Of a stretch of 64,000 nt of DNA, positions 1-23,495 are shown in pieces. The position numbers and the translations under genes are program-made. Within the stretch, counting starts at the first letter, position 1. The number at the start of each line of letters is the position of its first letter. The notes beneath the pieces are model-generated. The model saw nothing but the letters and a program-made list of their open reading frames with translations. It was not told the origin of the DNA and ran no database searches. The DNA is from Centroberyx gerrardi (lineage: Eukaryota > Chordata > Actinopteri > Beryciformes > Berycidae): the NCBI RefSeq assembly GCF_048128805.1, contig NC_136010.1:19906980-19970979 (forward strand). The letters are read 5' to 3'.

Positions 1-157
1 CAGACAGGCTGACCACTGTGTCCTGATACTGAAATTACAGATGACAGATACATTCAGACAGATGCCTCATGTTTCTCTTGGTAGGTAATCAGATTGTTCT
101 CATTTAAACTCTACCTACAGCAAACCTAAAGAGAGTAGGGGTTTTATTTTCTCCCAC

Positions 158-1543
<1,386 letters not shown>

Positions 1544-2315
1544 TTCTACATGGGGAGAATTAGATGTAACAGACAATGTTAGATATTAAAAATGGTAAAA
1601 GTTTGGCTTTCTTTCATATTTTGGGTAAATCATCAGAAGTGCAAAATTAGCGTCCTTCATTTTCTGAGAAAAACTGGACAGCTCTCTTCTTAATAGAATT
1701 AGCAGTCTTGGATGCATCTTATACTATACAGTATATACAGTATATACAGTATGTATATATAGTCTACTACACATGCCTAGAAAGATTGAGGCATTGGATT
1801 TCAGAGAGGGGCAGTATGCCAACATGAGGGGCACACAGGGCAGGTAACCTCCATGGCAGAAGTGTAGGTTGCTTTTTGAGAGCTTCACACCTAGTTGTAC
1901 AATTTATATTCATCTTAGCATAGACTTACATGGAGATGGCAAAACTATATCCCTGCAAAGTAGCCTTAACTTTGATTCTAACTTTTCTATTGCAAACAGA
2001 TTTTTGTCTTGTGTATCTATTGAACAGTGAATTCTTATTGAACAGAGGATATTTCCAGTAGTAGACCAATACAGAGCACCTGTAAATGAGCACAACTTCA
2101 TACAGCGCTGCTTTTTCCTCAAATGTATGGTCACTTTCTAACTGATCGAAACTCTTTTCATGCCCCGAGATTCTAATATGAATGTATGCCTCTAAACTGT
2201 GATAGAAATAACAACGACGAAAGAATAAATCTGCATTATCTTCATACATGTCTACTGTGTTAAAATAAAAAAAACAATAAATAATAAATAACGTTTATCC
2301 ATAGATTTTGCTTAC

Positions 2316-2408
2316 CTGCTTCGCCCTTTTACAAAGATTTTAGACAGTCTATAATCCACAAACAATAGCTACTCATCTCCAGTGTTTTTCGGCTGAGGTG
2401 CAGTCCCT
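2316..2408 (-). other. nr4a1: nr4a1 non-coding first exon (5' UTR), predicted
   Basis: A strong donor (GCAG|GTAAGC, boundary at 2316) faces the acceptor of coding exon 2 at 1546-1547. A TATA-like element (CTATAAAT) lies at about 2430-2437, so a start near 2405-2410 would give an exon of about 90 nt. NR4A genes typically have an untranslated first exon. The exact start is inferred, not seen. The intron between (1546-2315) holds only a short TATACAG tandem repeat near 1720-1760. Confidence 0.65.
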
Positions 2409-2429
2409 CTGCTCTGATCGCGACAAGAC

Positions 2430-2590
2430 ATTTATAGTATTAGTTTTATTGTACCCATGACGTTAGACAGGTTTCCATACAAGGCAGCGCGGAGGGGCGG
2501 GGAGATTTCCAGCCTCTGGCCAATCACAGCGCGTGTTCGAGAGAATAGTCGTTGGATGACGCACTCTGGGATTCCGTTGACGCGCATACA
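2430..2590 (-). promoter_or_regulatory. nr4a1: nr4a1 proximal promoter with TATA, CArG-like, GC, CCAAT and CRE/AP-1-like elements
   Basis: Going upstream on the minus strand from the predicted start there are: TATA-like CTATAAAT (about 2430-2437); a CRE half-like TAACGTCA (about 2458-2465); a CArG-like CCTTGTATGG (2475-2484); a GC box CCCCGCCCC (2494-2502); an inverted CCAAT (2520-2524); TGCGTCA (2557-2563); and CGCGTCA (2578-2584). CArG-like plus TGCGTCA AP-1/CRE-like sites are the architecture reported for mammalian Nur77 immediate-early promoters. The order and spacing support a serum- and cAMP-inducible promoter. Function is inferred from motifs only. Confidence 0.7.
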
Positions 2591-2617
2591 GCAAAGAACC
2601 GCAGCATTGTCTTCCCG

Positions 2618-2666
2618 ACACACACACACGCACACAGACACACACAGAGAGACACACGCACACACC
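2618..2666. repeat. (CA)n-rich microsatellite upstream of nr4a1
   Basis: Imperfect CA repeat interrupted by G (cacacacacg, cacagaga). It lies just upstream of the nr4a1 promoter elements and generates several spurious CVCV-type reading frames on the minus strand. Confidence 0.9.
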
Positions 2667-3021
2667 CCCATACGTCGAGACGAGCTGAATAACTGGATAT
2701 TGAATAGGGAGAGGCAGACCAGATTAACCGTAGCCTAATAAAAGATATGCTTATACAGCAAAACATGAGGAAAGCGAGCACCTGAAAACATTTGAAAACA
2801 TTTGCTATCTTTCCTGTTTTGTTCCTAACTGTTACTGTAGCCTATATATAGCCTATAAGCCTATATATATATATGCTGTTTAAGTGCTAGAATAATCATA
2901 TACAAATGAGAACTTTTACTGTATATAGGCTGTACATGCTCCTAAAATGCTAGTATATAATTAATTAATGGCCTAAAGCAACAGGCTGCCACAGAGTATT
3001 TTGCATTAATTCTAAAATAGC

Positions 3022-3068
3022 TGGGGGTGGGGGGGGTGGGGGGGGGGTTGGGGTGGGGTGGGGGGGTG
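3022..3068 (+). repeat. G-rich tract with quadruplex potential
   Basis: Nearly pure G broken by single T residues, with at least six runs of four or more G on the plus strand. It lies about 0.6 kb upstream of the predicted nr4a1 start. The pattern fits a G-quadruplex on the plus strand and an i-motif on the other. Confidence 0.85.
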
Positions 3069-4267
3069 AACTCCCTTTAATGTCTGCTGACTTATTTTAA
3101 ATGATAAGAAAGTGATTATAAGCTGTTTGAAACTACAACATTTTTCTGTCCTAATAATTTTAAACACCTCAGTAGGCTCTGGTTTCTGAGGTCCAGTGAA
3201 AAACTGTATAGAAACAAAGTAAGAAACTGTGAGTGCTGTTACTCAGGGACCTAATTTTCTTTGCCGCTGTTTGCAGGCCTCCTGTCAGGTCACACATCCC
3301 GGGCTATCACTGCAGGTTTCGACAGGTGTCCCTCCTCTCCCCACCTGGACTGTGCTTAGGTCCCAAAGTGTGGTCGAGCTGCCAGTAAAGCTCACTAACG
3401 ATGTGCCTGGTGCCCCCGAATGGCATTCACAACACCATGACCCCACAGGAGGAAGGGCTGTTCACAAGCTGGTGCAAAGGAGGAAGCAGGCCACACTGGT
3501 CTAAGTTTGCATACTCATTAGGAGTCACAGCAGCAGGTCGTTCAGTTTGACAGGCTGGAGACCGAGCACAACGAGCTGAAATGGCAAAAGCTACACTGAC
3601 ACAACCCAACCGCTTGTGGATGTGTGAACCTTGTAATTGCTGTTTGCTCAAGGTCACTCTCTCCTTATGTGAGGAGATAGGGTTACACGGTTGCCATGAG
3701 CTTCAAGAAGAAATTCTTGAACCACGTTTTGGCTCTTGAGCCGCCCATTGCCGTCTGTGGTCGAAAATAATCACCCTGCCATTGAGGGTTTTCCTGTGAA
3801 TGACTGGGCACCTGTGATGTCATGCCAGCACCAGCGGGTGCTCTGGCTCTGTGTTCCTGCTGCTGATCACAGTCGCTGCACAGAAACCAATTTCGCCGGT
3901 TATCTGATCAGGGGCAACGGACGCAGTCTTCTTCATGGCAGAAATGTTAGTCATTTTTTGACAACAACATCCTGTATATTGATCCTTTTCAGTGTGGACT
4001 CCAGAGAAAGAGAAGGTACTTCAAGTAAAGTGGTGCAAGGATAAAGTTGTTGTTAGGAAAATAGGAATTTGGGCACATTTCCAGCTATCAGTTATTGATC
4101 TATTGAAATGGTTTATTATAATGTATTGTAAATGATATAACATTGTACAATATGTATGCATGAATATGAATATTCATGTGAGAGTATGTACATTGTAGCA
4201 TGTACTGTGATGTGCAGACAGGCAGGCTTCAATGTCTTCTCATTCAACTATTAGAACCTCTCTGTCT

Positions 4268-4294
4268 CACACACACACACACACACACACACAC
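4268..4294. repeat. (CA)n microsatellite
   Basis: About 13 uninterrupted CA units in intergenic DNA. Confidence 0.95.
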
Positions 4295-5309
4295 GGACAC
4301 GCAGGCACGTATACATATTATGTATTGTCACATGTGTACATGGCCAGAGCTCCGCCCACCACCTGTTGTTCTTCCACAGTGCTATATTTGTGTTGAGCAG
4401 CTGTTTGTCCTTGTAGAGAAATCCGGTGGTTCTTCGCTCCAAACCTTTCATACCCTGAAACACATTTCTGTTCCGTTCTGGTACGATCTCCCCAGCTGAA
4501 GATCTAATGTCAGATTTACAAGCTAACAGAAGAAATATGGAGGAACCACGAGGGAACTTAAAGACCGATAACAGAACTGTGAACTGCACACAAGTTTCCA
4601 TCAGATAAACAGACTTAATCTCAAATTGTCATGGCAGAATAAAACTGTTATGTATTCTGTATGTATCTTGGATGATGTTGTAAGGTCTGACATTTACTCA
4701 CATAGCCAATTGCAGGTTAAATTAGAAAGATACATTTTATTTAATGTTTATAACACAGAAAGCTTTTGGTACATCAATATAAACCTATTCTACCTAGTCA
4801 ATCCTGGTCATCCGCATCATTTTATTCCCCCATCACATATTTTGTGTTAAAACTAAATAAAAAAATAAAAACATAATTTCAACTGTGTTTCTGTCATGAA
4901 GGAGGCATGTGAAAATTTGCAGAAAATGTCAGTGTGATATTTTTTTTGTTTTTCATCCCTCCATGTGGGAATATCAACACAGAGACGTCAACACAGCGCA
5001 GCACATACTTTGCTCCCCCCCCCCCAAAAAAAAAAAAATGTTAAGCCATGAAATTCACGTAATTGGAGAGGCTGCCGTACTCAAGCCAAAACGTGACTAT
5101 TGTGCCTCGTTTTCTTCCCCTTGACAGGAGACACGAGTTGGTGCTAGAGAGCTGTCACTTTCTATCACTCCCACATTCCCCCAGGAGGCTTCAGTCACCA
5201 CTGTCCTTATCAGGTTCCACTTTCCATGCTCAAATGAAAAGAGGAATCACAAGGAAAAGCAGGCAACATTTTAAATATAGATCATATAAATTATGAACCC
5301 TATGACCCT

Positions 5310-5312
<3 letters not shown>

Positions 5313-5348
<36 letters not shown>

Positions 5349-5354
5349 CTCTCT
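5313..5354. repeat. (CT)n microsatellite
   Basis: About 16 CT units followed by an interrupted CT/T tail, intergenic. Confidence 0.95.
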
Positions 5355-8300
5355 TGCCACATAATGTTCTTTTCTATTTATAGGTCATTTTGTTTAAGTC
5401 ATTGTTGAATATAAAAGTCCCCTTGATATCCGTGACCATGGCAACTTGTAGGACAATTTATGATGGACTTCAGTAAGAGGAACAAGTGACATCTGCCCCT
5501 TCACATCTATGGAAATCATTTCAAGGTTCTCAACTTTTGCTGAGGTTTGCACTAGTGGGAGGAGGTAATACATACTGTGAATGCTCCATCTGGTGGTGCA
5601 ATATGGGAGTGGGACATGCAGTATGTACAGATCTCAGCAGTTTAATATAGTTGATCTCTTTTGTTCTAAATGAAGCCTTGGCAGAAATCACTCCTCACAC
5701 CAGTACAGAGCCACCAGAGCCCTTCACTGCCGACACTGCGGAGGGCCTTGTTAAGTATTTATTTATTTTCACTATGCCTCATATATATACAGGCACACAT
5801 ATATGACATAATTAGATCACAAACACATCACATACACATGCACACACGCATATATTTCTATGTATATGCTATATTTTTTATAGTATCTTTGTAAATTATT
5901 ACAAATCACAATATATCAAAGTACAACAGTAAAATCATCACCAAGGAAACACATTCAAGAGTGCGGCAGCAAAATTTAAAAGACAACGCAACAATAGCGG
6001 TTGGTGCTTTCATGACTGACAGCCATTCAATTTACTGAAGAACTCTTTCTGTTTCCTGAGGCTGTAATCCTGAAGTTGTGCTGTGTTTTGACACTTTGGT
6101 CAGCAGGTTGGTTGTATCCATTCAGCAGATTCAGCTTTCTGACCAATGGCATCACTCCCTCTTTTCCCAAATTTTTCTGTCCATATTTTCCTCTCCTGTG
6201 CAATTAATGTCATTTTCATCTAATGTCAAGCTCAAGTATGCTTCTGTACATGTTAGTTTCCTTTATTGACCGTTAGTGCTACGAGGAGCTGACCTTAAGC
6301 TGAATCAAACATAAATCAAACATTTATTCCTGATAGCGGACAGCTAGACTCCACATATTAGCTGCTGTTAATACTCTGATGGTATGCCCATTAACACTGG
6401 CATGCCTCGTGTTGAATTTCAGGCTGAGGTTGAAATTCATCTGGAAGGAACATGAAGGCAATTAGTACAAGACCTGTTAATCACTGGTGCTAATACTGGC
6501 CATGGATCTCCTGTGACAGTTCACAAGTTTATAGTCGTTTAGGTTGAACTGGGGATGGATCTCTGTGTCAGGCAGTTGCCAAAAAAATCTGCACATCAAA
6601 GCTTTGAGCTATTTTCTGCCTATAGAATTTGAACATCTATTAACAAATTAAAGCTATTAACAAATTTGGCACTTAATGGGAAATTCTGATATATTTCATT
6701 CCTATAAAAATGAATCAATATGAATATGAATATGAAAAGGTTGGCTTGTCTCTTCACAACCTGAGTGAACACTTCCACATTGCACTCCCTAATACCCTGG
6801 AGGCCCGTTCATACATGCATTACAACTCACAAGTTTGTGAGCCGATGTAACACTAGAGGGCAGCATCACAACATGACTGAGTAATCTCATGCTATGCCTG
6901 TAAACTCCACACTGACTGGGGTGACAGAGGAGTGAGAGACAAGGAGGAGGTGGGGAAGATTAGCCATTCAAAACAGAAAACCTAATGTGTTTCAGGTGAA
7001 ATACAACAGAGTTTCGTCATCTCAGCTTGCGTGGGTTAATTACATTTACAGCAGTGGTACATCAATAACACCGATATGACGTACTGGAATGATGTGCTAT
7101 AAAACCAAATACATATTACCCACAACAAACTCAAGATTAACTCTGTATTTGGATGTTTTGGAACAATAACTTTTCATCCACAGAGGTCACATTGATGAAA
7201 ATGACACAAGGCTCAGCTGCATGTCCAGCACAGCCATTTCATCACAGCACATTTTAAATAATGTCTTCTGTCTTCGAGCTTGCCTTTTGTCACCCGAGGA
7301 CACAAACTCTCTTTCTGTTGTTGGTTTGTAGGTCACAAGAATGTCCCCTTTGAGCCGGCCCACTCACACATTCCTCCCTCATCGGCTGCCCACATACACT
7401 GGCCACACACTGGGCCGATGTAGCAGCACATGTGAAGACCCAGAAGTGGTTTCTTAGGGACTCGATTTGTTGATGTCATTGGGGTACAATAGAGGGTTGT
7501 GGGTCTGAATCGAGGATAGTTACAGTTCATCACATGAGAAAACAATTACAATTACACTCTCAAGAAAACAAAGAGGTCATAATCCCTAACAGAGAGCAAT
7601 ATCTTCAAATGATGATATCTGAAATTGAAGTGTGCTTGCCTAGCATGCACAGTGTTTATACTTTTGGAAACCACCCATGCCATAATGCTTCACAGTCTAA
7701 ACCAAGGACAGAAATTTGGCGTGCAACTTTACAGGGATTCAAGAGCGCTTCCCTCGTGCGATTTCTCAGTTTAGAGAGGCCATGACAGTTATAAAACGTA
7801 TAACAGCAGCTGCATTCCACACACTCACACCTCAGCTTCCGGTTTAACCATGAAGACATTCACACCTCAGCTTCATAACTCTTTCTTAGTGGTTTTTTTC
7901 AGTCCGTTGTAGTTGTGGTCTTCCTCGCTGCTGTCTCGAGGCAGAGGTGTGGACCAGGGTGGGGAAATCTTACTGGCAACTTTCCCGAGGTCCCACAGGA
8001 AAAAGAGTCAGGAAGCGTTATGAGAGGCCCAAACACTCGGTCAAGCCAGGAAAAGGGGAGGCAGCTGAACACCTCCAGCACCCACTAACCAGCATCCCCT
8101 GACAGGCCCGTGGAGCTGCCATGGTGGGCTGGTGCTGCGCTTTTGTTTTGATTCCATTCCAGGTCTGGGACAATCGCCATCAGTGACTCACTCATGTTGG
8201 CTCTTGGCTGACTTTGGCCCCTTTTCATCTGCTAGTTTTTTTTTGTTTTTTTTCTTCAATGAATTTCCCCTTGTTTTTCCAGATACAGCTCATGGATGAA

Positions 8301-8386
8301 ATAGCAGTGTTATTGTCTCAAAGTTTCCTGGACCTGTTCAAGGTCAGGAGCCGATGTTTAAGAGTAAGTGGGGAACTTTATAAAGA

Positions 8387-8398
8387 GTGTGTGTGTGC

Positions 8399-8429
<31 letters not shown>

Positions 8430-8431
8430 CC
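8387..8431. repeat. (GT)n-(GC)n alternating purine-pyrimidine tract
   Basis: GT units run directly into GC units (gtgtgt then gcgcgcgcgc). The tract alternates purine and pyrimidine throughout, which is the kind of sequence able to adopt Z-DNA. Confidence 0.95.
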
Positions 8432-10320
8432 GGAGTTGATTGTACTGATTCAGGCGAAATCCCCAAACAATACAAAGCCTTACTTGTCAGTATTAGACAG
8501 GGGATGAAGAACTCTCAGAGAGTGGAAGAGAAATGTCAGCCATAACAACCACAGATGCCATTCAGCTGGAAATGGATAACAGCTTTGCCCCAGTGTGCTT
8601 ACGCTTGGTCTCTGTTCAAATCACAATAAATTCCCCAGTCTCATCAGCATGCAGAGTACAGTCACCATCTGTTTTGGTGCTACATTCAGCGCAATAAACA
8701 GGGAAAGGTATGGTGAATCTTATCAGAGAATCTTATGATAATTACAGGTATATAGATGTCGGAGAAGTGAAACCGCAACTGGAAAGACTTCTTCAACTGA
8801 AATGACCTTAAAATCAGACGCAGAATGATCGGACTTGCTGAGATAAACTTGCTGAGATGAATTCAATCATGGGATCTGAAACCGAATGGAAAATAATAAA
8901 AAAAAAAAAGCACAGTGACAGCAGCCCTGAAACCACGGCACGACGAGACAGACACGCAAACTTCCTCCTTTCCCAAGTCTCTGTGTTTCTTCACTTTATT
9001 TCAGCAATGTGAGAAACTGCCACAACATGAGCGTCTCCTTTCGTTGTCGTCACGAGCGCGTCACCTTTCCCCCGACAAGCCATTTAGAGACTTTCATCAT
9101 GAAGTGTGTAATGTCATCATCACCGTGGATGACTCAGTTACACCTTCTCTGAAAGAAAGTGAGGGACTCTTGGGTATATGGTGTGGGTGGGTGAGTGTGT
9201 CCTCAACCGTTTCAGATAAAAATACCAGGCTGTACACCATATATACACACATATTGTATAAAAATGATATTCACAGGAGTATATTATTGATCTCTATGCA
9301 TACTCTGTGCCAATTCAGGCCACTGTCAACCTCATATCAGTCTCAGTCTTCCATGACAAAGTGCCAATAACATGGAAGAGAGTTTTCTGCGTCACTATCA
9401 AACAATGTACAGCACAATGTCGTCTTCCCAGGAACGCCAGCACCGAGAAGTTCAGTTAATCGCAACGCTTTCTGGGAACACAGTGGAGTATCTCTGGGCT
9501 CCATCCTCTCTGCTTTCCGGGAGCTGGCTCTCGAAAAACCCTGAGTGAGTCAACATCCTCTCTGTACTTGGACAAACACTGCAGCTTACAGCATTCCTGA
9601 AGCCCAGACGCTCCCGTTCCCCGGGCCTGCCCCGCGTCTGAGCCTGCGAGACGGGCCAGGCGGATTTCATTTGCTCCGAAATGGTGGGGAGATTAGGACA
9701 ATGTGTGTGTGTACTCTTGTTGTCCTGCGCCGTTTCTGCACCGCAACTGTTTGTATTTGTTCAAAAGCCCCTGGAAAAAAACACACACAGTCTGACGTCC
9801 CAGAACAGCCTGATCCCCACCACTTCCTTTATTTGGAGACAGGAAGAAGTTACTGTCGCCACTCTTTTTCTTCTGCTTCAACCAAAGTATAGATGTCAGC
9901 TTAGATCCCGATCTGCACATTGCTCTTGACACTGCTGGTTACACAGTATTATATATATTTTTTTATGTAGGGATGAGTGAAATCCCCCCTCCCTTCTTGC
10001 GAAGTTCTAGTTGCTGTAATATCTGGGAAAACTTTCCAACTGCGTCCAGAGTGTGTTCAAAGATATAACCCCCTGTCACTTCCGGCTATTGTATTTGAGG
10101 ACTTTCTCCTTCTCTGCGCAGACACACTGCCCTCGGACTCTCAACTGTCGGGTGGGTATTATATAACACACCCTCAGTCCCAAATTTCAACAGCAGCTGA
10201 TAGCAAATCTGGACGCTGACCTCTAAAGCCTAATAGTTAGGCAAAATATTTCCCTTAACCTTTTCAACAGATGCAAGTAAGTGGGTGAAATAATATGAGT
10301 TTTTTTCTGATCCAAGTGAG

Positions 10321-10321
<1 letters not shown>

Positions 10322-10364
<43 letters not shown>

Positions 10365-10400
10365 GAGTGTGGGTGGGTGGGAGGGTGAGAGAGAGAGAGA
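10322..10400. repeat. (GT)n then (GGTG)n/(GA)n compound microsatellite
   Basis: About 20 GT units pass into gtgtgggtgggtgg and then a GA run. Intergenic, between nr4a1 and tamalin. Confidence 0.95.
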
Positions 10401-11022
10401 ACATTGGCAGGTGGTTCCCTATCTAACATTTGTGTGCTCAAACATCATAAAGCCATTTTGAAAAAGAGGAACCCATTTAATAACTGAAAATTTGACCTGA
10501 CGCCCATCATAAACCAGCTGTACATACACTACGCACAATGAGCCTCACATCCAGATGAAAAGCATCTCAGATGCTCGAAATCAGGAAATAACCTGCAAAT
10601 CAGAGGGTCAACTCCAAATTCATATTTATTTTTTTTTAAGGAAAAATACTGCAGTCTTTGATACTTTTTCAGATAAAGCGGATAAAAGCAGGAGAGAGGA
10701 CAGAGAGATGCAACAGTGCAGTTTCAGCCAAAATTCAAAGAATACAGTGTGTTGTATTCTTATGCTAAGCAGACTGAGCCACTATAGCACACTAACTTCA
10801 GGATGCTTTTACTACATTTTAATATGTGGAAGAAATATCAAAGAACAAATGATTCCATTCATTCGCCCCCAAAATTCTATTGAGATTTGCCACATGCAGC
10901 TGCTGTGTTTGCTCTGTTGATGATAAGCTAAACGGTCATGCCTGGTTGACATAGGAGCAGCATGGGGAAATAAAAGCATATTCACCAACATTCACACCTG
11001 TCACTCCGTAGAGCGGGAAATG

Positions 11023-11024
<2 letters not shown>

Positions 11025-11056
<32 letters not shown>
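11025..11056. repeat. (GT)n microsatellite
   Basis: About 15 GT units followed by a short G-rich stretch (gaggggggtc-like), intergenic. Confidence 0.95.
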
Positions 11057-11057
<1 letters not shown>

Positions 11058-13346
11058 AGGGTGGGAGGGGGGTCAGCGTCTAGTCATCTAAGGTCTTTCT
11101 TTGCAACTTGAGTTAGCCATACGAGGCAACTGTGAATAGGAAGTGTCGCTGCAGTTACTGAACAAGGCGTTCATGTTTCAGCAGTCAGACTTCTCAGGGG
11201 AATTAGTCTGTTATCTTGGCAAACAGCTTCACCTTCAGTTACCGGTTCCGCTGTGGAAAAACATACGCCACGCACCGATCCTCCACAAAATACTGAGAAA
11301 GTTGCAATATACTGTACATCAAGCCACTGGTGTTTACGGTGCTTGGGTATATCTTTGTTAATAAAACACAACCTCATCCAATTAAGTAGAAATTATGACC
11401 AGCAGGTCCAGGAAAGACTGAAGCCACAACTCATAATGTTCCTTACAAGGTATCAATGCACTCTCTATCTGTAGGCCGACTGCTGGGAAACCAAATTCAG
11501 CATCGTTATCTTAGATACCACATAATGAACACCATATGAACACAGTACATCACTTTGCATTCATTTAAGCTTTAAGATAACTGTTATGGATGATGGCTGT
11601 GAGTTCTCCACTAACAAAACTAACTAATCTGCATTGTATTGGCCACCTTTGCTTCCTCTTGTTGGTCATGTACTAAATTAGTACACAGTATTTTGACATT
11701 ACCACACAAAAGAACTAAGTTAGATATCAGAAGCAAGAGCTCGACCATTTCAGAACTAAGTAAGTAAAGGACTCAGTTTCCATTTGCACCTTTTGACCGC
11801 AATCTCTCCCCACTCCTCCTCTTTTCTTCACACCTGTCAGCCCCTGAGACAGGTGTCCATTCTAGTGCTACTCGCCCTCTTTTATTCCATCTGCTACATG
11901 TAGCCTATTCTCTCTTAGTTAAACACACTCACACACACACACTCACAGACTAACACAGACAAACACACAGACACGTACATACAATGCTGGCTTTTTTTAA
12001 GCTTGCTGTCAGTTGTATTCTCTTATCTTTATGGTGGATTTCCGGCACATTTGTCGCCCACATCCTGCACCTTGGCGGCCCACACAAGCTGCTATCCCTC
12101 GAGCTACAGACAGACACAACCAAGAAAGTTCCAAAATGCGATGCCAGCCACCCACGCTTAGCTACACCAAAACTTTCCCTTTTGAAAACAGGAATAGGTT
12201 TATTTGCTTGTTTGTTTATTGTGTGACAGTATGAGGTGTGTTCGATATAAACTGCTGTTGACTGGTGTCTTTTCTGTGCGCAGTGAACTTGTACAAATAT
12301 GTAACTGTGCAAGAACATTGCTGGTGTTAAGCAGACCGCCCCACCGCTTCCCTCATGTTCAGCCGAGAAACATCTGCACAGATCCATCTATTTGACCAGA
12401 GGCTCACAGCCCCGTCACACAGCGTGACACGCATAACTCTGATCATGCTTGAGAAATTGCAGTTTGGTCTGAGCTGTCGCACCACAGTGGCTCAACTGTG
12501 TCCTGCAGGCCCTCCACTTCCTCCTCTCAAAGTTCATTTCTCATAATCGACAGGCTGCGAAAGGACAGCAGCCACAAATCTTCCTGTCTGCTGGGTCCAT
12601 TATAGACCTCAATACTCAGAAGTAATTTCATGCATTCTGGTAACAATGTGGAGATAGTGGTGGAGAATTAAAATACCTAACAAATACTTTTCGACGCATG
12701 CATCCTACAATGGGGGAAAAGCAACACTAGAAGCCGAAACTGACCTCTACCTACAGTTCATACTCTGGCCTCTAACCTATTGGTGAACAGACAAAGCAAA
12801 TTCACCACTTAGGCTTTGAATCAACACTGGTGTTTTAACAGTAGGGCGATGCCCAAACATTTGCAGTGCGGTTCCTGACTAGCCACCCTCTATTCTAACC
12901 TCCCACTGTGTTAATTGCCGAGCGCCAACTGCATGCTCTTTGTTTCGGCCCTCCGTTAAATGGCCCTTTCACGCATTGTTTTTGGGTCACCGTCATCTTG
13001 CCTAATAACCCCCTCGTTATGCATTCAGACTAAAAAGCCCATTCGCTCTAAACCCCATGTTTCAAGCACCGGCAAACTTGCATAATAATCCCTTACGTCA
13101 GCTTCCACTCCAACCCCCTCCCTCTCGCTCTGCTTCTCCTTCTCCTAATCTGCTCACGACAACAGCGGTGAGTATGAAGGGGGCCTGGCTGCAACACATG
13201 GCCACATACCATCGCTCACCATCATCGACACTCTTGACGCAACTGTGAATGAGCGGCAGAGGACAAAAGGGATCGCAACGGAGAGAGTGACCACCATGAC
13301 CTCACGGGGTCAGCTGGGACCCTGGAATGAAAAGACACAAATGCAA

Positions 13347-13425
13347 CCCCCCCCCCCCCCCCCCCGCATCCCACCACTCCCACCCCCATCCCACCACTCC
13401 ACCCCCCATCCCAGCAACCCCTTGG
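13347..13425. repeat. C-homopolymer and CCCACCACTCC-type minisatellite
   Basis: A run of about 19 C is followed by repeated catcccaccactcc / caccccc units. The minus strand is correspondingly G-rich with quadruplex potential. It lies about 0.6 kb beyond the predicted tamalin poly(A) site and creates proline-rich spurious frames. Confidence 0.9.
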
Positions 13426-14050
13426 CCAACTGAACCCGCCATGGGAATGTGGGAGCGTGGAAGAGGAAGGATCAGCATTCGCCTGCAAGAGCTGAAAGAA
13501 GGCGGTTGTGTTTGGAATTCTGGGTCATGCCTTTCTCCGCACATTCCTCGGTATTCTCCCAACAATAAACTGTGTCAGGCCCAATACAACAGCCTCCTTT
13601 CTGCATGCCTCAGACTATAAAAGCCTTAAAACATCCACAACGACCCACTATCCTCCGATACCGGGGTGATAACATTTTCTGAAGGCACAAAGAGCTATGG
13701 AAGCACATAAAGGCCGCTATATTTAAAGGAATCACATGGAGCGGGATACCTCTCCACTGTGGAAATTACAAACAGATTGTGTATACACTCGGATTCTGAG
13801 TGCTAATTTCAGTTTGGCGGCTACAATTCCCACAAACAGCTGTGGTTTGCGGAACAAAACAGCCATTCTTGCAGGTTCTGCACAAAATAATGAGCAAATC
13901 ATCTCAAAATGCCACATATTTATTTTTAGGTACTGTAACTTTGGCAAGACAAAACAGGATCAATCTGAATCATCAGTAGAAACGTAACAAACGTAACAAA
14001 TCTGTCTCTTACAAAATGGTGCCTTGCACAATCGCTATCATAACGGGTCA

Positions 14051-14056
14051 TTTATT
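14051..14056 (-). terminator. tamalin: Candidate poly(A) signal of tamalin
   Basis: AATAAA on the minus strand, about 355 nt past the tamalin stop codon, followed by TGACCCG. It gives a 3' UTR of roughly 380 nt (about 14030-14409) with several ATTTA-like pentamers. The cleavage site itself cannot be seen. Confidence 0.55.
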
Positions 14057-14409
14057 CAGGTCAAAGGTCAAAATAAAAGTTGGTACATGCAGTAAAAACT
14101 GAGATTTCCTTCATTCTGTACATAAATCAGAAATGTTAAAATAAATAAATAACTTAAAGAACAAAACAAATGGAAAGTTATGTACAGGTGTTAAACACTG
14201 CAGGCTACAGTATGTAGCCAAAGGTTCATGTCTAGCCATTTAAACATGGAGAGGTGCAACTGTAGAGCTTTTACATTTTGGTCTCATTCTCTTCACTCTT
14301 TGGTGCTGCTTGTACTGCATTCTTTGGGAGTTATTTGACAGTCATTGGTAATTTAAGTCTTTGGGTCTGTGTTGACTTGATGCTGAGGTGTGACAGCTCT
14401 GTTCTCTTC

Positions 14410-23495
<9,086 letters not shown>

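Larger units (their letters stand above)
2670..14029. other. nr4a1-tamalin intergenic region, no gene recognised
   Basis: About 11.4 kb without a convincing coding exon on either strand. The open frames are short, lack family signatures and many are built from microsatellites. Visible content: a G-rich tract (3022-3068), (CA)n at 4268-4294, (CT)n at 5313-5354, a mixed GT/GC tract at 8387-8431, (GT)n at 10322-10400 and 11025-11056, and a C-rich minisatellite at 13347-13425. Enhancers serving nr4a1 or tamalin could lie here, but nothing in the sequence alone proves one. Confidence 0.6.

Noticed and set aside
8915-9370. 151-aa plus-strand frame between nr4a1 and tamalin
   Set aside because: No recognisable domain, no splice context, and composition like surrounding non-coding DNA.
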